A stretch of 64,000 bases of DNA. Source: Hysterangium stoloniferum (Eukaryota > Basidiomycota > Agaricomycetes > Hysterangiales > Hysterangiaceae). Under the pieces are notes generated by a model, which was not told the DNA's origin, made no database searches, and saw only the letters and a list, made by a program, of their open reading frames with translations. Positions within the stretch are counted from its first letter, which is position 1; every line of letters begins with the position of its first letter. Shown here piece after piece: positions 11,400 to 23,297 of this stretch. A program made the translations under genes and the position numbers. The stretch is from assembly GCA_015178975.1 (NCBI GenBank), contig WHVD01000077.1, positions 62,001 to 126,000 on the forward strand, given 5' to 3'.

Positions 11400-12047
11400 T
11401 GTGAAGAGTCATAGTAATTCCAACCATTCAATATACAAAGAGTATTGACCTTCTAGGTATTATATGGGTGTATTCACTATCAAAGTACAATACAAGTGTA
11501 AGGACTGTTAGTCACCATAAGCAAGTGTACAGTAGCCAGAGGCAACTAGACTAAATAAAATGGAAATGATCTTAACAGTACAATTCCAGATGAAACGAGT
11601 CCAATGGAATGGGTAAGGGTAGGAGACAGTTCATGGAAAGGAGTAGAGGGATGTGAGGCAGATTGGGAGTAATGAATGAGTTTGAGCAATGTGCTCTAAG
11701 CTTCAACCATAAAGTGTGAAGCTGAGAGATAAGTGCTGTAGTTCTAAGTAATAGCCATTTGAGATGGCTGTGATGATACCCTAATGACAGCTTGCAGTAG
11801 ACACTCAAGTGATCTCTTTGGCAAGTTGTGGTTTTGGAGTAAAAGTGTCTGAGTTAATCCTATGCCTACTGGTGTACACAAGACTCTAGAATGTGTGTAC
11901 CCACAAGTGTACATAGATCTTTGAACTAATGCAGATGAGGATATATGAAGAATATCCTAATTAGAAAAATAGTAGAAAATTAATAAAGAATATGTGAAAT
12001 ATAATGCAATAGAATCATTATATTTCCTAGAGGGGGGTACCCTCACA
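11400..12047 (-). repeat. 5' LTR of element C (648 bp)
   Basis: In minus sense it starts TGTGAGGGTAC at 12047 and ends ACTCTTCACA at 11400, followed by the PBS. It matches the 3' end of the 5' LTR of element D (14435-14586) and, less closely, the other group 1 LTRs. Confidence 0.8.
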
Positions 12048-12114
12048 AGTAGCTTAGTAATACAAATGATTTTCATTCACATCCACTGTGTACTGACATA
12101 TACCCCCCTGTATT

Positions 12115-12921
12115 TGTTAGGATACGTACAGGGCGGGTCTCCGGAGAAACCTGCAGAATATCCGGTAGGACTTGGCTTCAGCTTATAGGCTGCACCCTCA
12201 CTAGATCGTGTTGTTCAATTTCAGATGGACGGATGGGAATCCTGGGGAGTCCAGGTGGGGGTCGTGGGTCAAGGGGTCATAGGTCAGAGGTTGTGGGTCG
12301 TGAGTCGAGATTGGTGAGATTGATGTGCCAGAGCCTGTGGGCTCCGACTAGTGCGAGTGGTGTGAGTCAAGTAGGGTTTTAGAGCGGAAAATGTATTAGA
12401 TTACTGGGGGTAATCTAAGCCAATTTTCTGACTGGATTGTATGTACAACATCTACCAGTTTAAATAGACCATGGAGTAAATGTCATACTGAATCCAGTAA
12501 TAATGAAACAAAATGAGCAAAACATAAAACGGGAATAGTAAACACCAAATTGGTGTTAGGAATGGGACGGAATGGAGCGGAGTCCGAATAGTGACAAATC
12601 ATAAACCATAACGGGAAACAGAGTGGGAGCAGAGTCCGAAGCGTGACAGGTCATTTGACTAAAACAGGAACGGGGCTCGGTTAGAGAGGTGACAGGTTTT
12701 CTGAATGGGGTCTGGTGACTGATGTGTGGGACGAGGTCGGAAATAGACAGAGACGGAGTCCGGTGAGTATTCCAGTGACTGAAACACAACGTAACAAAGA
12801 CGAATGTAGACAAGTCTGACATACGGAGTCCAGTGGGAATTCTGGTGAACTGATAATGCATATAGGGTGTGGGTGTGTATAAGTTAGTGCCCAGAGTCCA
12901 GCGGGATTTCTGGTCATAACA
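12115..12921 (-). repeat. Solo LTR, group 2 (807 bp), TSD GTATT
   Basis: On the plus strand it starts TGTTAGGATACG and ends GGTCATAACA, the reverse complement of the element E LTR. GTATT lies at 12110-12114 and 12922-12926. It closely resembles the solo LTR at 55694-56506. Confidence 0.92.
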
Positions 12922-12926
12922 GTATT

Positions 12927-14434
12927 AACAAGGAAGCTCTAAATGGTTTCCCCATGGATCCACAGGTGTGAGGAAACACTGGGTGCTTAAATAAGTGCCC
13001 AAGTTCCCAGGAACTTACATAGTTGCCTAACTAGGTAATTCAGTAACTATTGTACCTACAGTGCTGGGAAAAATATCAGAAAAATACAAGGGGCATCATA
13101 AAACATCATAAGGCTGTAATGATACTCCAACAATACTCCCCATATTCATCTAGTATTTGTAGTATTTTTTCTAGCACTGTACATAGTAGTAGTTGTTAGT
13201 GAGTTATGTATGTACTGTATCTAGTTAGGCAACTACTGTATGTAACTTCTTGGGAACATATTGTTGGAGTATGATATTACAGCTTTATGATGTTCTATGT
13301 GATAAAATAAACTGAAGCCTGGGGCATCACACTACGAGGAGCCTCTACTCAGGAGTGTAGCCACTAAGAGTAGAGCAGTGTAGAAGTAAACCGATGATAT
13401 AACTAGGCTTCTAGTTGGGGTTTCTACTCCCCAACTAGATGCAACTATATACTAGTACAGGTTCTGTGCACTGGTCTGTGTGTAAACCTTATTAGCAAGA
13501 GACTTACTAATAAGGTTTACTGAACTACAGAAACACTAAACTAAATATACTAATCCAGACATCTCCAGATATCTGTAATGTATTATTACTGTTTAGTATA
13601 CTTGTAAACTCTTTTTACTTGAGTTAAGTAGCGTAGCTTGAGAAAGGAGATTGAAATTCAAATGAATTTGTATGTAGGGGTTTTGTCAATTAATTCAGTA
13701 TCCACTTTTATTCAACTACGTGCCCATGTCTCTTTTCTGAGGAGAAAGCTCAACTCAAGGAAACAAGACGGTCAACAGATTGGCAAGGAGAGTACTTGAC
13801 TTAGGCACAATGTGTGGACCTGGTAGGCAAGTGTAGCTAAATGAGCAAGTGATGTGATATTGAATGTCCAGGATCCTGCTTACTAAGTAATGTGACTAGG
13901 AGAATGAGTCAGTATTTCCCATATCAGAGTCATCCAACCAGCTATGACTATGTATCTGAGTCATAGATCTGATCATGACTCACCAATGAGTCATCTCCCT
14001 CAATATGTAGTCAAGGAGATGGGGTAGATTACATACTATAAGGGCTAGAGATACCTTATTAGTATGTAATCCATGACTCTGCTGGTTTCCATGGCAGTGC
14101 CACCTAGCTACTTAGGGTTAAGATATGCTAATTCTAGGGTTTAGAGCTAGCAATAAATCATATGTTTTCAGAACAATGACATCTTAAACTCTTGAGCCAA
14201 AGTTAAAGGATCCAGTCCTCTACTATTTGACTAATGTCCCTTAAAGGTTAAACAGAGAAACAAAGTGATAAAATATATGACACTAACTAAATGTGCAGCG
14301 GAGTTTGAAAATGTGATAAAGACAAGGTGCCCTCACCCTGAACTTATGAGACTAGACTCTGAAAGGTCAAGAGTGAATTTGGGAAACTTAAGGTTGTCCC
14401 ATGACAGTAAAGGTCAATTCCTACTTTCTATATT
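12927..14434. other. 1.5-kb unassigned region with inverted repeats
   Basis: No coding homology is seen. A block at about 13005-13130 is repeated inverted at about 13155-13300: CCTAACTAGG with TTACATAG faces TAGTTAGGCAAC, and ATACTCCAACAATA faces TATTGTTGGAGTAT. Two short hairpins follow, at 13415-13441 (CTAGTTGGGG..CCCCAACTAG) and 13481-13521 (GTAAACCTTATTAG..CTAATAAGGTTTAC). The stretch 13915-14010 holds several TGAGTCAT or ATGACTCA words. The rest (14100-14434) shows nothing I recognise. Confidence 0.4.
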
Positions 14435-14586
14435 AATAACCTCTAGCTGCCTTACAGTTGCTTACAGTGATTAGTCCCCTTTTTACCTGTATTGTACTTT
14501 GATAGTCAATACAGTACATATTGTCGTACCTAGAGGGTCGATATTCTTTGTATATTGAGCCATCAGAATTTCTATGACTCTTCAGA
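14435..14586 (+). repeat. 5' LTR remnant of element D
   Basis: Matches the last part of the element C 5' LTR, including TTGTACTTTGATAGT and TTTGTATATTGA, and ends just before the PBS. The start of the LTR is missing or too diverged to see. Confidence 0.6.
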
Positions 14587-15990
14587 GTGGTGATCTGGGC
14601 TGGACTGTTCTTTTTCTACAAAGAAAACATTTCTACTAAATTAGTATTTACCTTTAGGTAACCACAATGACTACAAGTAAGGAATAGACTGCAAAACCAT
14701 CAATGATGGAGAACAGTTCTCTTCCATGATGAAGACCCCCCCAGCTTGAACTGCCCAGCAACATTACAATGAGAAAATTCTCATCAACTTCCTAAAAGCC
14801 TGCTTCTATTGAGGATCTCCTCAAATTGAAGCTAAGCCATCAACTAGCAAGTCTCCTGGTCCACCAGAATAACACTTGCAAAGGTTGAGAATCTCTGGAG
14901 TTAGTCACCATTTGTCCAAGATGACGATGCTATTTTGGAATTCTACTGCATCAGGTAATGCTTCAGCATATGTACCAAGGAAAACTGGTCTACAATGAAC
15001 CCATTAGCAAGAAATGGGATATGTATTGTGCATCTCAAATCATTGAAGAAAAATTAACATTTCCTTGGAATGGTCTATATTTTTCAGCCTATATACTGTT
15101 CCATTCTTGGATAGTCTCCCTGTTATTTTCTCTGACCTGTTGGACTTGGAATTCCAAGCATGCCAGAGCATTTGATACAAAGGTCACATTAAGTTCCACT
15201 CCAGTATTGGGACACCCAATCAGTGGAATGCCATATCATCTGTCTGTTTTCATCAATCACTATAAAACCAAGGCACCTGAAATCACTTGGACTGACTGTT
15301 GGGCTCATGAGTTTGACAATACCAGCATCATGGTTGAACACATTATTGCCTACTGGAGCTGTACACTTAAGAAAGTGGAATGCAACTACTCTGCCATGGA
15401 ACAAGAAGTGTTAGTGGCTAGGGAGGGACTGGTTCATTTCCAACCATTCATAGAAGGTGAATACATATGTACTTCTCATCATGGATCATGCAGCTTTGCA
15501 ATGGGCCAGAACACTAATCATTGACTGGCTGCATGGGGGGCAGTATATGCCACATACCCTGGTCTATACAGTAGATCTTACATTGTGTAGGGTGAGTCCA
15601 CAGTACTATCGACCTGCTATCCAGACTCCCCTGAATACCTGACTCCATGAGCCCCATCAGGGATGACCTGCCATCAATAGTGTCAGACTCCCTTAACAAG
15701 GACACTAATGAGAAACCATGGGACAATAAACCAGCTGAGAGAGCAGTTTTCACCACCCAATGCAAGCTAGTAGAACCTATTGGAACAAGAGAAAATGTCC
15801 CTCAAACCAAATGGGATCCCTACAATCTCCCTAGAAATGATGAAATGGATGAGTTGAATTTCACCTTGTCGAACTCTCAGCTGCTCTTAGAAGCTATACA
15901 AAGGAATTTTGTGACAGGTACCAGAAAGATTCATTTTTCAGGATTCACTATGCTGTAGATTCTGCCTCCCCAAACACAGTCACTACTCCC

Positions 15991-16647
15991 TGTAAAGGGT
16001 CGAGTAGTTTACCACTCAATGTGCAATTGTTATCGACTAGTAGTTTTAGGTAGTCAAAATATAGATTACGATCGACCTTTAAGGTGCGATCTGTAGATGA
16101 TTACAAGAGCAGATTGACCTAACTGTACGATCTGACTGCATAGCTAGCTAGGCCAATGGCCAAGTAGAGGAGAGAAAGTATATATTGCAAGAGAAAGAGA
16201 GAATATCCTAAGAAAGTGAGCTACGATGGATATTCTTACTGCGTGAAGCAAGAGGTTGAAGTTGAGTCAAATAATAGTAACTGACTTCGACTGTTTCAGT
16301 GTGAAGTGTAGTTACTGTAGATCTAGGAAGAGAGATAGACTGAAGGTTTGTTTTAGACAAGACCCTGAACCAGTACTTGCATGTGCAGGTGATGGTTGTC
16401 GGGGTTGAAAAGTGTCTGAGTTTGTATCGTGTGACTACTACTGTGACATACACATACTTCTTGTGGGCGAGAGTGCCCACAAGCATACATGGACTCTCAA
16501 ACTAATAAAAAGGGGGTATGATCCGTATTTATGAGTGATAAAAAGAGAATAAAAAATATAAAACATAAAGGAAATAATGGCATTATAATGCAGCTAAGGG
16601 CTAAGGCTTAGAGCCTTTAGTCGCGCCTCCTATGTGACTCCTTCACA
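15991..16647 (-). repeat. Solo LTR, group 1 (B type, 657 bp), TSD CTCCC
   Basis: Plus-strand ends are TGTAAAGGG and CTTCACA; CTCCC lies at 15986-15990 and 16648-16652. It is the reverse complement of the LTR of element B (22962-23657), sharing the stretches CTTTAAGGTGCGATC/CTTGAAGGTCGATC and GCCCACAAGC. It sits in the integrase region of element D. Confidence 0.9.
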
Positions 16648-17160
16648 CTCCCTCCCAAAAGTCGAATCGGTGTACCTAGCAATATGACAACTATTACATA
16701 TCCTGAGGTCAATATGTACATTACAACCCTTTTGAAGGAGCTCATGTAGGAGGAGAGTGACTCTTCCAGCTGATAAAGGATCATTTCTTCTGGCCTTGGA
16801 TGCTACAGGACTGCATGGCATATGCTTGGACTTGTGATATACATATGTCAGAAAACTAAAGTCAACTACACTGCATGGTGAGGAGCATTTTGATGGATGT
16901 ACCTCTCATCTCAGGCCTTTTGAAGTCATCTCAATGGACCTAATAACCAGACTGTCCCCTTCTGGAGAGAACTCCCATTTAGCGATTTATTCATGGTAGA
17001 CAAACTAACAACATCATCGGACTTATCAGTGGAAGGGTTCATGTGGATCTTTGTAAACAAGGTTGCTGCCCCCTTTGGACTACCTTTGAGAATAATTTGT
17101 GACTGAGAGAAGAGGTGGACCTGTAGGAATTTTGCAAAGTATATGGAAGCATACTTGCAG

Positions 17161-17968
17161 GGAGGATAATCACAATTCATGGAATATGAACAATCTTATG
17201 AAAAAGTCCTCATATTTTTAAGCAAGACTATTTCTTTTGGCTATGACTACATGTTTTAGGAGTTTATATTTCATTACCCCAAAACTTTATCTTTAAGACT
17301 TGTATGGTCTTTAAAATATGCACCAATGTCATGGTTAAACAAGATTATCTGGGTTGTTACCTAATCTTTGGGATAAAATACATTCTCTAGTATCTCTGTG
17401 ACTTTTAAAATATCCACAAATGTCATGGTTAAACAAAATTATTTGGGTTATGATGGAATTTTTGGGATAAGATGCATTCTCTTGTATATATGCAAACTCA
17501 TAAATATAGTTCATATAAGTTAAATTTATTTAGTTTAAAAAGTTACCCAGAACTATCTGGCTTACCAATCCATGTTGTGGAATTTATCCCCAAAAGGATA
17601 ATCTATATGTTTGTTTGACTAACTTTTGTCAGATACAAGATAAATATTAATATTTCCTTACTCTCCAGAATGTCATCTGATAGACTGAATTTGATTAAAT
17701 CTTAATTCTACAGCAAACAATATAAATATATATACTTTAGTGGATAAATAACTTTTAAAGTTTTGGGTTATTGAAAGGCTGCTGTCTAATGCAGCCTTAC
17801 ATTGGCATCGATCCAGATGTTGATAGGACCAAACTATATTCCTTGAGAATGGTGAGTACAATATATGATGATGACAGTAAGTAAAATGATTCACTAAAAA
17901 TGATACTACGCACATCTGTGATAACATAATTGGTATGTCATAAGCCACCAGGCTTACAGTTATCCTCC
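17161..17968. mobile_element. 808-bp MITE-like DNA element, TSD CAG
   Basis: Terminal inverted repeats GGAGGATAA and TTATCCTCC end exactly where element D pol homology breaks and resumes (ILA / VASSHHPQ). CAG is found at 17158-17160 and 17969-17971. The element is AT-rich with no transposase. A segment of about 105 bp is present twice in tandem (about 17310-17412 and 17413-17515), sharing ATGTCATGGTTAAACAA. The 3-bp target site would fit PIF/Harbinger-like or CACTA-like families, but the ends do not settle which. Confidence 0.7.
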
Positions 17969-18896
17969 CAGTAGCATCTTCCCATCACCCACAGATGGAC
18001 AGCCAGACCAAGAATATGAACACCATTATTGAACAAATGTTGAGGGCCTAAGTGGATGCAAGTGGTGGCTTATGCTTACAACTATATGGTGCACAGTTTG
18101 ACAAACTATGTGCCAGTCTTCTGGTTGGTAGGATACCTACTGAGAGGAATGCCTCATTGTATAGGAGGAGATTATCTGATAATCTCTAGAGAACTGTCTG
18201 ATAGCCCAATGGCTGATCAGTGGATTCTGGAGCTAGAGAACATTGACAGGTGGCAAGGGATTCAATCACATGATCCAGGAGACCCAGGTTTGTAGCTACA
18301 ATAAGAAATGGAGACCCATGGAGGAGATTGTGGAAGGGGACTACATCATCTTGATCAGCCCTCATTCCCTTGAGCTCATTCAAGCCAAACACAGTGGGTG
18401 GAAGCTCATTCAAAGGCAAATAGGACTGTTCAAAGTCTTGGGGGAGATCAACTCCCAGGTTTTCTAACTTAAAAAAATCCCTTCTGAATACCAAATGCAC
18501 CTGGTCACCAACAGAGACCATCTCAAGGAATATCATTTCTCCCCCAAGGAATTCAGACAGGACCAAACTCGAGAACCTAAGGGAATTAAACAAGGATGAA
18601 GAGTACAAAGTTGAGGTGATAGTAGGGCACAAGAAGCATCAAAATTGACTGCTCTTTCGAGTCTGATGGAAAGGATATGGACCAGAAGAGGATACTTGGC
18701 TGAACAGTAACAACCTTTGAAATGCTCCCATGCTCCTTAGGGCCTACAAGGCCATTTATGGGATTCAACTAGCTATATGCTACCTTCCCATGGTCAGAAA
18801 TGCAATCTTATCATTCTATCTATCTAAAACCATAATTGACCCACCCTCTTCCCACTCTCCCCCCCCCCCCTCGCCACCAAGTGGGGTTTAAATTAA

Positions 18897-18966
18897 TATA
18901 AAAGAAATATAAATTCACTAAAAGTTTTCACAACTCTCTTATCTCCTCCATCTCTCTCTTTTCATA
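18897..18966 (+). promoter_or_regulatory. Promoter and CT-rich leader of ORF3, element D
   Basis: TATAAAAGAAATATAAA at 18897-18913 is followed by a CT-rich stretch (18930-18966) and the first ATG of ORF3 at 18995. Element A has the same arrangement (28842-28862) and fragment L a relic of it (6439). The placement after the chromodomain and before ORF3 suggests ORF3 has its own transcript. Confidence 0.55.
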
Positions 18967-20524
18967 TTCCCATGAACACTTGAACCACCACACCATGTTG
19001 CAAAATCAACAAGCCAAATCTAAATTCCCTAATTTCAAGAGAATCCCTCAAATTCAGATGACTATTCCTCTCCCTACCACCCCCAAATGCCCTGCTCCCT
19101 CATCTTGTACAGAAAGCATTGAACACAATGGGGGTAATGCAGAGGAATCTTCATCAACATTGCAGCATTTGTTAGGCAACACCTGGAGCAACATCCATGG
19201 CAGTTGGGATAAGGTTCCCCCCAAGCCACAATACCTTTTTCCTTCTACAGCAAGAAGAGATCAACCATCAACAATGGGACAAGGAATTTCACAAGAAGGC
19301 AGAGGAGTAACTAAAGGAAATTAAGAGGAAGAGGAAAGTGGAGTACAAGGAGGACCAGAGGAGGAGGGGTGCCAAGGTAGGGTCCCTATCCAAGCATGCT
19401 AAACAAGAACAGAGGATGAAGGGAGGCAATAAAACCCCTGTAGTAATGTCCCCTCCTCTAGGACAAAAATGGACAGATTTCACTGAGACTGATGCTAGTG
19501 ATGAGGGCACCCCATGTATTTGAGCAGTGGGAAATAAGAGTAGGAAGAACAGCATTCTCTTCTACAATTGGGAATTTGTCAGGAGAATCAAACTGCAGAG
19601 AATCAAATTACCTCCACAACCTCTCAAATGAAGAGGCCCAATAGAGAAAACCTACTGAATGTGACCTGTGGATTCATCATCCAACTCAGACCTAAGCCAA
19701 TCAGACAACCCCTTCTATAAGATCAAGTACTTGGGTGTAGACTGTCACAAAGGATTCCTACTCCCTGAAAGGGTCCATTTAATAACCGGCAACCCCAATC
19801 AGAGAAGAAAGCTACAATCTTCCATCAGAATCTGGAGGGGATACCACCTGACTGAGCCATCAGCAACATTGGTACCAGTTGCCTTGACATCATGCCCTCC
19901 CAATTCTGCCCCTCTCATCATGCAAGAGCCCTCTGCCACTACTCCACCTACACAATCAAACCACCCCTTGATACCCTCTCCACAACCCGACCCTGTACTT
20001 TTACTGGAAGCTCCTAGAGACCTCGAAATTCCACATCAACCCACCTCATGCCAGATGGCTTTGCTGGAAACTGCCTCCTGCCTTTGTGTGTCCCTCAGCA
20101 GTGCCATTCACCTGCCCAGTGAGGAATTGATGGAAGTTGATGTTCCCAATGAGGATCTGGTTAAGGAACCCACCCAAATGAGTGAGAATGTGAAAGGAAA
20201 GATGAAAGCCATGACTCTAGAGACCAAACCACTCACTGTAGATCCCCCCTTCACTACCCCAATCCACAACCCTGCTCTCAACCTACCTCCTCTGTCAATA
20301 CTCCCAATTACTGAGGCAGCAACTATGCCAACTGGGGTTGGATGTGCATATCAATCAACCCCTTCCACACAATTCATGGTGGGGAGAGTATTAACACAGT
20401 TAGGGCAAGTAATGCAGCAGCTGTTGCTCAAGGGAAGCACACAGGGTTACAGCAGGCCACTCTTGCTGGAAGCTTACATGGAGGACTTTTACTTGCACAT
20501 CAATGACACAATGGAAAGGGAAAG

Positions 20525-22017
20525 TGTGAGGGGACCTTCTGTCATAACCCCCCAGGGAGCACTTTTGTGAGCCCTCCCCAAAAGACTGTCATTTCTTCCA
20601 AACCATGGTTCCTCATCTTACTGAAGCCCCTGAATCCACAGTCCAACTAATTGCCTTTCGAGTCTTGCCATCCCTTTCCCAGACCTTCTGGCCTCCTGCC
20701 AGGCATCCCTATCCATTCCCCCTTCCCTCTCCTTGTGGATATCAACTATTCCTGCTAATACCTTAGAGTAGTAGATGGCTAAATCCAGAGGCTGGTAGCA
20801 TTAGTGTTCATTTGTGGAAAGAGTCCTTCAAGGGTTCTGTATTAGGTAGAGTTATGTTTAAACTGTGCCTATGGGGGGGGGATTCCTTAGACAGTCTCTC
20901 TTTGGATTCCCTCCTGCTAGGTGAGCTAAATAATTGTTTGTAGGTATATCATTTCTAATGTACTTTGGATTCCCTCCTGCTAGTCTAGTGTGAGTACTAC
21001 AGGTAGCCTGTTGAATCTCCCTGCTTGATGTGTAATCCTTCAGTCAGTAGGGCAGATATAATATACTGCTTCCAATGCTTCAATGTATGATTGGCCAGGT
21101 CCAGGAAAGTCCCAAGCATCTTCGGAAATGCTGGCTGATGTAGTCAAAAATCTTCCAAGTACTTCACAAGGTCCTGCCACATATGACATTAAATGAGAGA
21201 CATTGGTTTCTTTCACACCTGATTCCTGTTACAATCCCTAGGATATTTTGGGGTCAAGGCACACTGCATTGGACCAACATCGTAGGATGCCTCCATCTGT
21301 CAGTCCTGATTCCAAAAATTCCATTCAGACCTTATATAAACCTCACAGAAACTGCTGCCCAATCTGGAACCACCTGGACCTCTGGCAAGTACATTGAGGG
21401 CAATGTGCCTTAAGGAGGGGGTGATGTCAAGGCACTATTTAACAATTTACATTTAGTTTTATGTTATATAATTTATTTCACACATACATGTGCAAAACCA
21501 CACAAACATCTGTTCACAGTGATGTTATAATGTATGTGATGTTATGGTGTGTGCAACATCACAATGTGTGCAATGCAACAATGTATGTGATGCAATGATG
21601 TGTGCAATGCAACAACATGTGTGATACAGAAATGTGTGTGATGCAATGACATCTGCAATGACATCTGCATGCATTGTCATCTGCAACAATGTCATGTGTA
21701 TGTTTGTGCACATTGTTAAGCAAACATGTGAATGCAACATCACATGAACAGTTGTCCATGTTGCATGACAAATGAGACACATGTGATAACAAAATAGAAT
21801 TCAAACCTTAGTTTAGTTTTTCTTTTCAAGCTTTATTTTAACTTTCCCTTTAGTATAAATACCTAAGATGTACATAGTCAAACCCCAGTTTCAATCTCTT
21901 AGTATTTCCACTAAATGAATGTGATATTCTCAAGTCATTAGAACCTTTATCTCTTATCCCTGCATTATCTCTTAATTATTCTTGTGTTTTGGTAGCCTTG
22001 TTAGTGTTGCCCTAACA
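20525..22017. repeat. Long solo LTR (1493 bp), TSD GAAAG, family not recognised
   Basis: Ends are TGTGAGGGGACC and CCCTAACA, with GAAAG at 20520-20524 and 22018-22022; ORF3 homology is rejoined exactly across it. A TATA-like TATAAATA lies near 21852. It contains a doubled phrase GGATTCCCTCCTGCTAG (20891 and 20966) and a degenerate array at about 21520-21690. No coding homology was seen, so I call it an LTR of an unseen family; a short non-autonomous element is the alternative. Confidence 0.7.
21520..21690. repeat. Degenerate TGTGATGCAATGA-type minisatellite
   Basis: Short units such as GTGTGCAATGCAACA and TATGTGATGCAATGA repeat irregularly inside the long solo LTR. Together with the flanking TGCA-rich stretch to 21740 this gives long ORF-like runs on the minus strand, which are low-complexity and not genes. 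Confidence 0.7.
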
Positions 22018-22563
22018 GAAAGGTTAGCTGAGGACATTGAAAGAATTGAACTTTCAAAGTTTCAATGACTATTGGTACCAATATTGCACTCCCCTGGGAT
22101 ATACAGGCATACTCTGGGCTGGGACCTTGTAGATCTACTCAAGAAGATTTCACTGGAATTGGACACACCAGACCCCCAGTACATTGATGTTATCATGAAG
22201 TCATGACAACCATCCACAGAGAATCAGCCACCATTGGCCTCATCCCACAAGATGATGCTGCCTTCATCTCAACCTCCTCTCATCACTCAGATCACAGCAA
22301 CCCAAGCTGACCAAATCAGACCTATTGTTTGAACAAGGCAAAAAGCTTATGGATGTTGGGTCTCCACCATATACAGGATCAAGGAATCATCATACAGCCA
22401 CCATGGTGCAGATCTGGAGAACATCATATTGTCATTCCAGAGAAAATATGTGAACTGGGCCCAGGCCATCCTACAACTAGGAGGGTCCTTTCAGGAAGCC
22501 TGGGATGAGTTCCTGACATCCTTCAGAACTTCATCTGACATAGCTCTTCGAACTGGGGGGCAC

Positions 22564-22961
22564 TGTGAGGGGTACCCCTCTCTGGGAAATATAACTGTTT
22601 TATTGTATTAAATTTCCTATAATTTTTCCTTATTTTTTGACTATTTTTTAACTAGGTAACTTTTTGTTTATATGCATTTATATTAGTTCAAAGATCTATG
22701 TATGCCTGTGGGTACATATGTACCATTGTCTTATGTACACTAGTGGGTATAACAAATCAGACACTTTACCCCATAACCACAACTTACCCAAGACACCCCT
22801 TTGAAGAGTCCTGCAAGCTGTGAATTGGGGTATCATTTCAGCTCTCAAACAGCTACAAACTAGAATCTCATCCATTACTCTTACCATTGAAGCTCAGATC
22901 TCACTATTTGAACCCACACATTGCCACCAACATCTCCTCACACTTTTCTATTCTTTCTTGT
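22564..22961 (+). repeat. 3' LTR of element D (truncated)
   Basis: Starts TGTGAGGGGTACCCC right after the G-rich PPT (CTGGGGGGCAC) and resembles the element C LTRs. It ends abruptly where the LTR of element B starts. Confidence 0.75.
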
Positions 22962-23263
22962 TGTGAAGGATAGGTCACATAGGAGGTGTGACTAAAGACT
23001 CTAAGCCTTACCCTTTAGCCGCTTTATATTTCCATTATTTCTTTTATGTTTTATACTTTTATTTCCTTCTCTATCACTCATAAATATGGGCCATATTCCC
23101 TTTTTATTAGTTCGAGAGTCCATGTATGCTTGTGGGCGCTCTAGCCCACAAGAAGTATGCGCATGTCACATTAGTAGTCACACAAGAGAAACTTAGATGC
23201 TTTTCAAACCCGACAACCATCACCTGCAAGATGCAAGTACTGGTTCAGGGTATTGTCTAACAA

Positions 23264-23297
<34 letters not shown>

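Larger units (their letters stand above)
8875..12047 (-). mobile_element. Element C: Ty3 group 1, LTR-PBS-ORF3-PPT-LTR layout
   Basis: Minus-strand element with an LTR at 11400-12047, a PBS right after it (about 11381-11399, TGGTGATCAGAACCAGACC), then ORF3-related sequence only, a PPT and an LTR. No gag, protease, RT or integrase is present, so this is a non-autonomous or internally shortened copy. The two LTRs look roughly 30% diverged by eye, so it is very old or assembled from two copies. Many breaks. Confidence 0.7.
14958..18770 (+). pseudogene. Element D gag/pol remains
   Basis: Plus-strand pieces read like element A: a gag start (about 14958-15050), then RT/RNase H text (ISGMPYHL, GLVHFQPFIEGE) at 15060-15520, the RDDLPSIVSDSLNKDT block at 15650, integrase at 15700-15990 and 16648-17160, the SSHHPQTDGQT block at about 17972-18010, and a chromodomain ending near 18770. 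It is not a working polyprotein. It is useful as an age and insertion reference because two elements sit inside it with target-site copies. Confidence 0.8.
18995..22556 (+). pseudogene. ORF3 of element D, split by a solo LTR
   Basis: Blocks in order: an N-terminal basic part (KFPNFKRIPQIQ), LLGNTWSNIHGSWDKVPPKP, a charged coiled segment, GQKWTDFTETDASDEGTPCI, an IRRIKLQRI-like block, VDCHKGFLLPE.VHLITGNPNQRR (open from 19668), a long Pro-rich linker, MVGRVLTQLGQVMQQLLLKG, and MEDFYLHINDTMERE. After the insertion at 20525-22017 it resumes and ends with ILQLGGSFQEAWDEFLTSFR just before the PPT. The same order is seen in A and C. The function is unknown. Degraded. Confidence 0.65.
14435..22961 (+). 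mobile_element. Element D: Ty3 group 1 chromovirus (fossil)
   Basis: Plus-strand element: LTR remnant (14435-14586), PBS TGGTGATCTGGGCTGG (14588-14603), a shortened gag/RT part, RNase H, integrase, a chromodomain (about 18600-18770), an ORF3 leader and ORF3, a PPT (22549-22563) and a 3' LTR (22564-22961) cut short by the LTR of B. It carries three insertions: a solo LTR (15991-16647), an MITE (17161-17968) and a long solo LTR (20525-22017). It is CpG-poor and clearly older than A, with many breaks. Confidence 0.8.

Noticed and set aside
13915-14010. Cluster of TGAGTCAT/ATGACTCA words as bZIP sites
   Set aside because: No gene or LTR promoter is nearby and such short words recur by chance in this composition; kept only as a note.
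21525-21804. Minus-strand ORFs rich in His, Cys and Thr
   Set aside because: They arise from the TGTGATGCAATGA-type minisatellite in the long solo LTR and have no gene-like composition.
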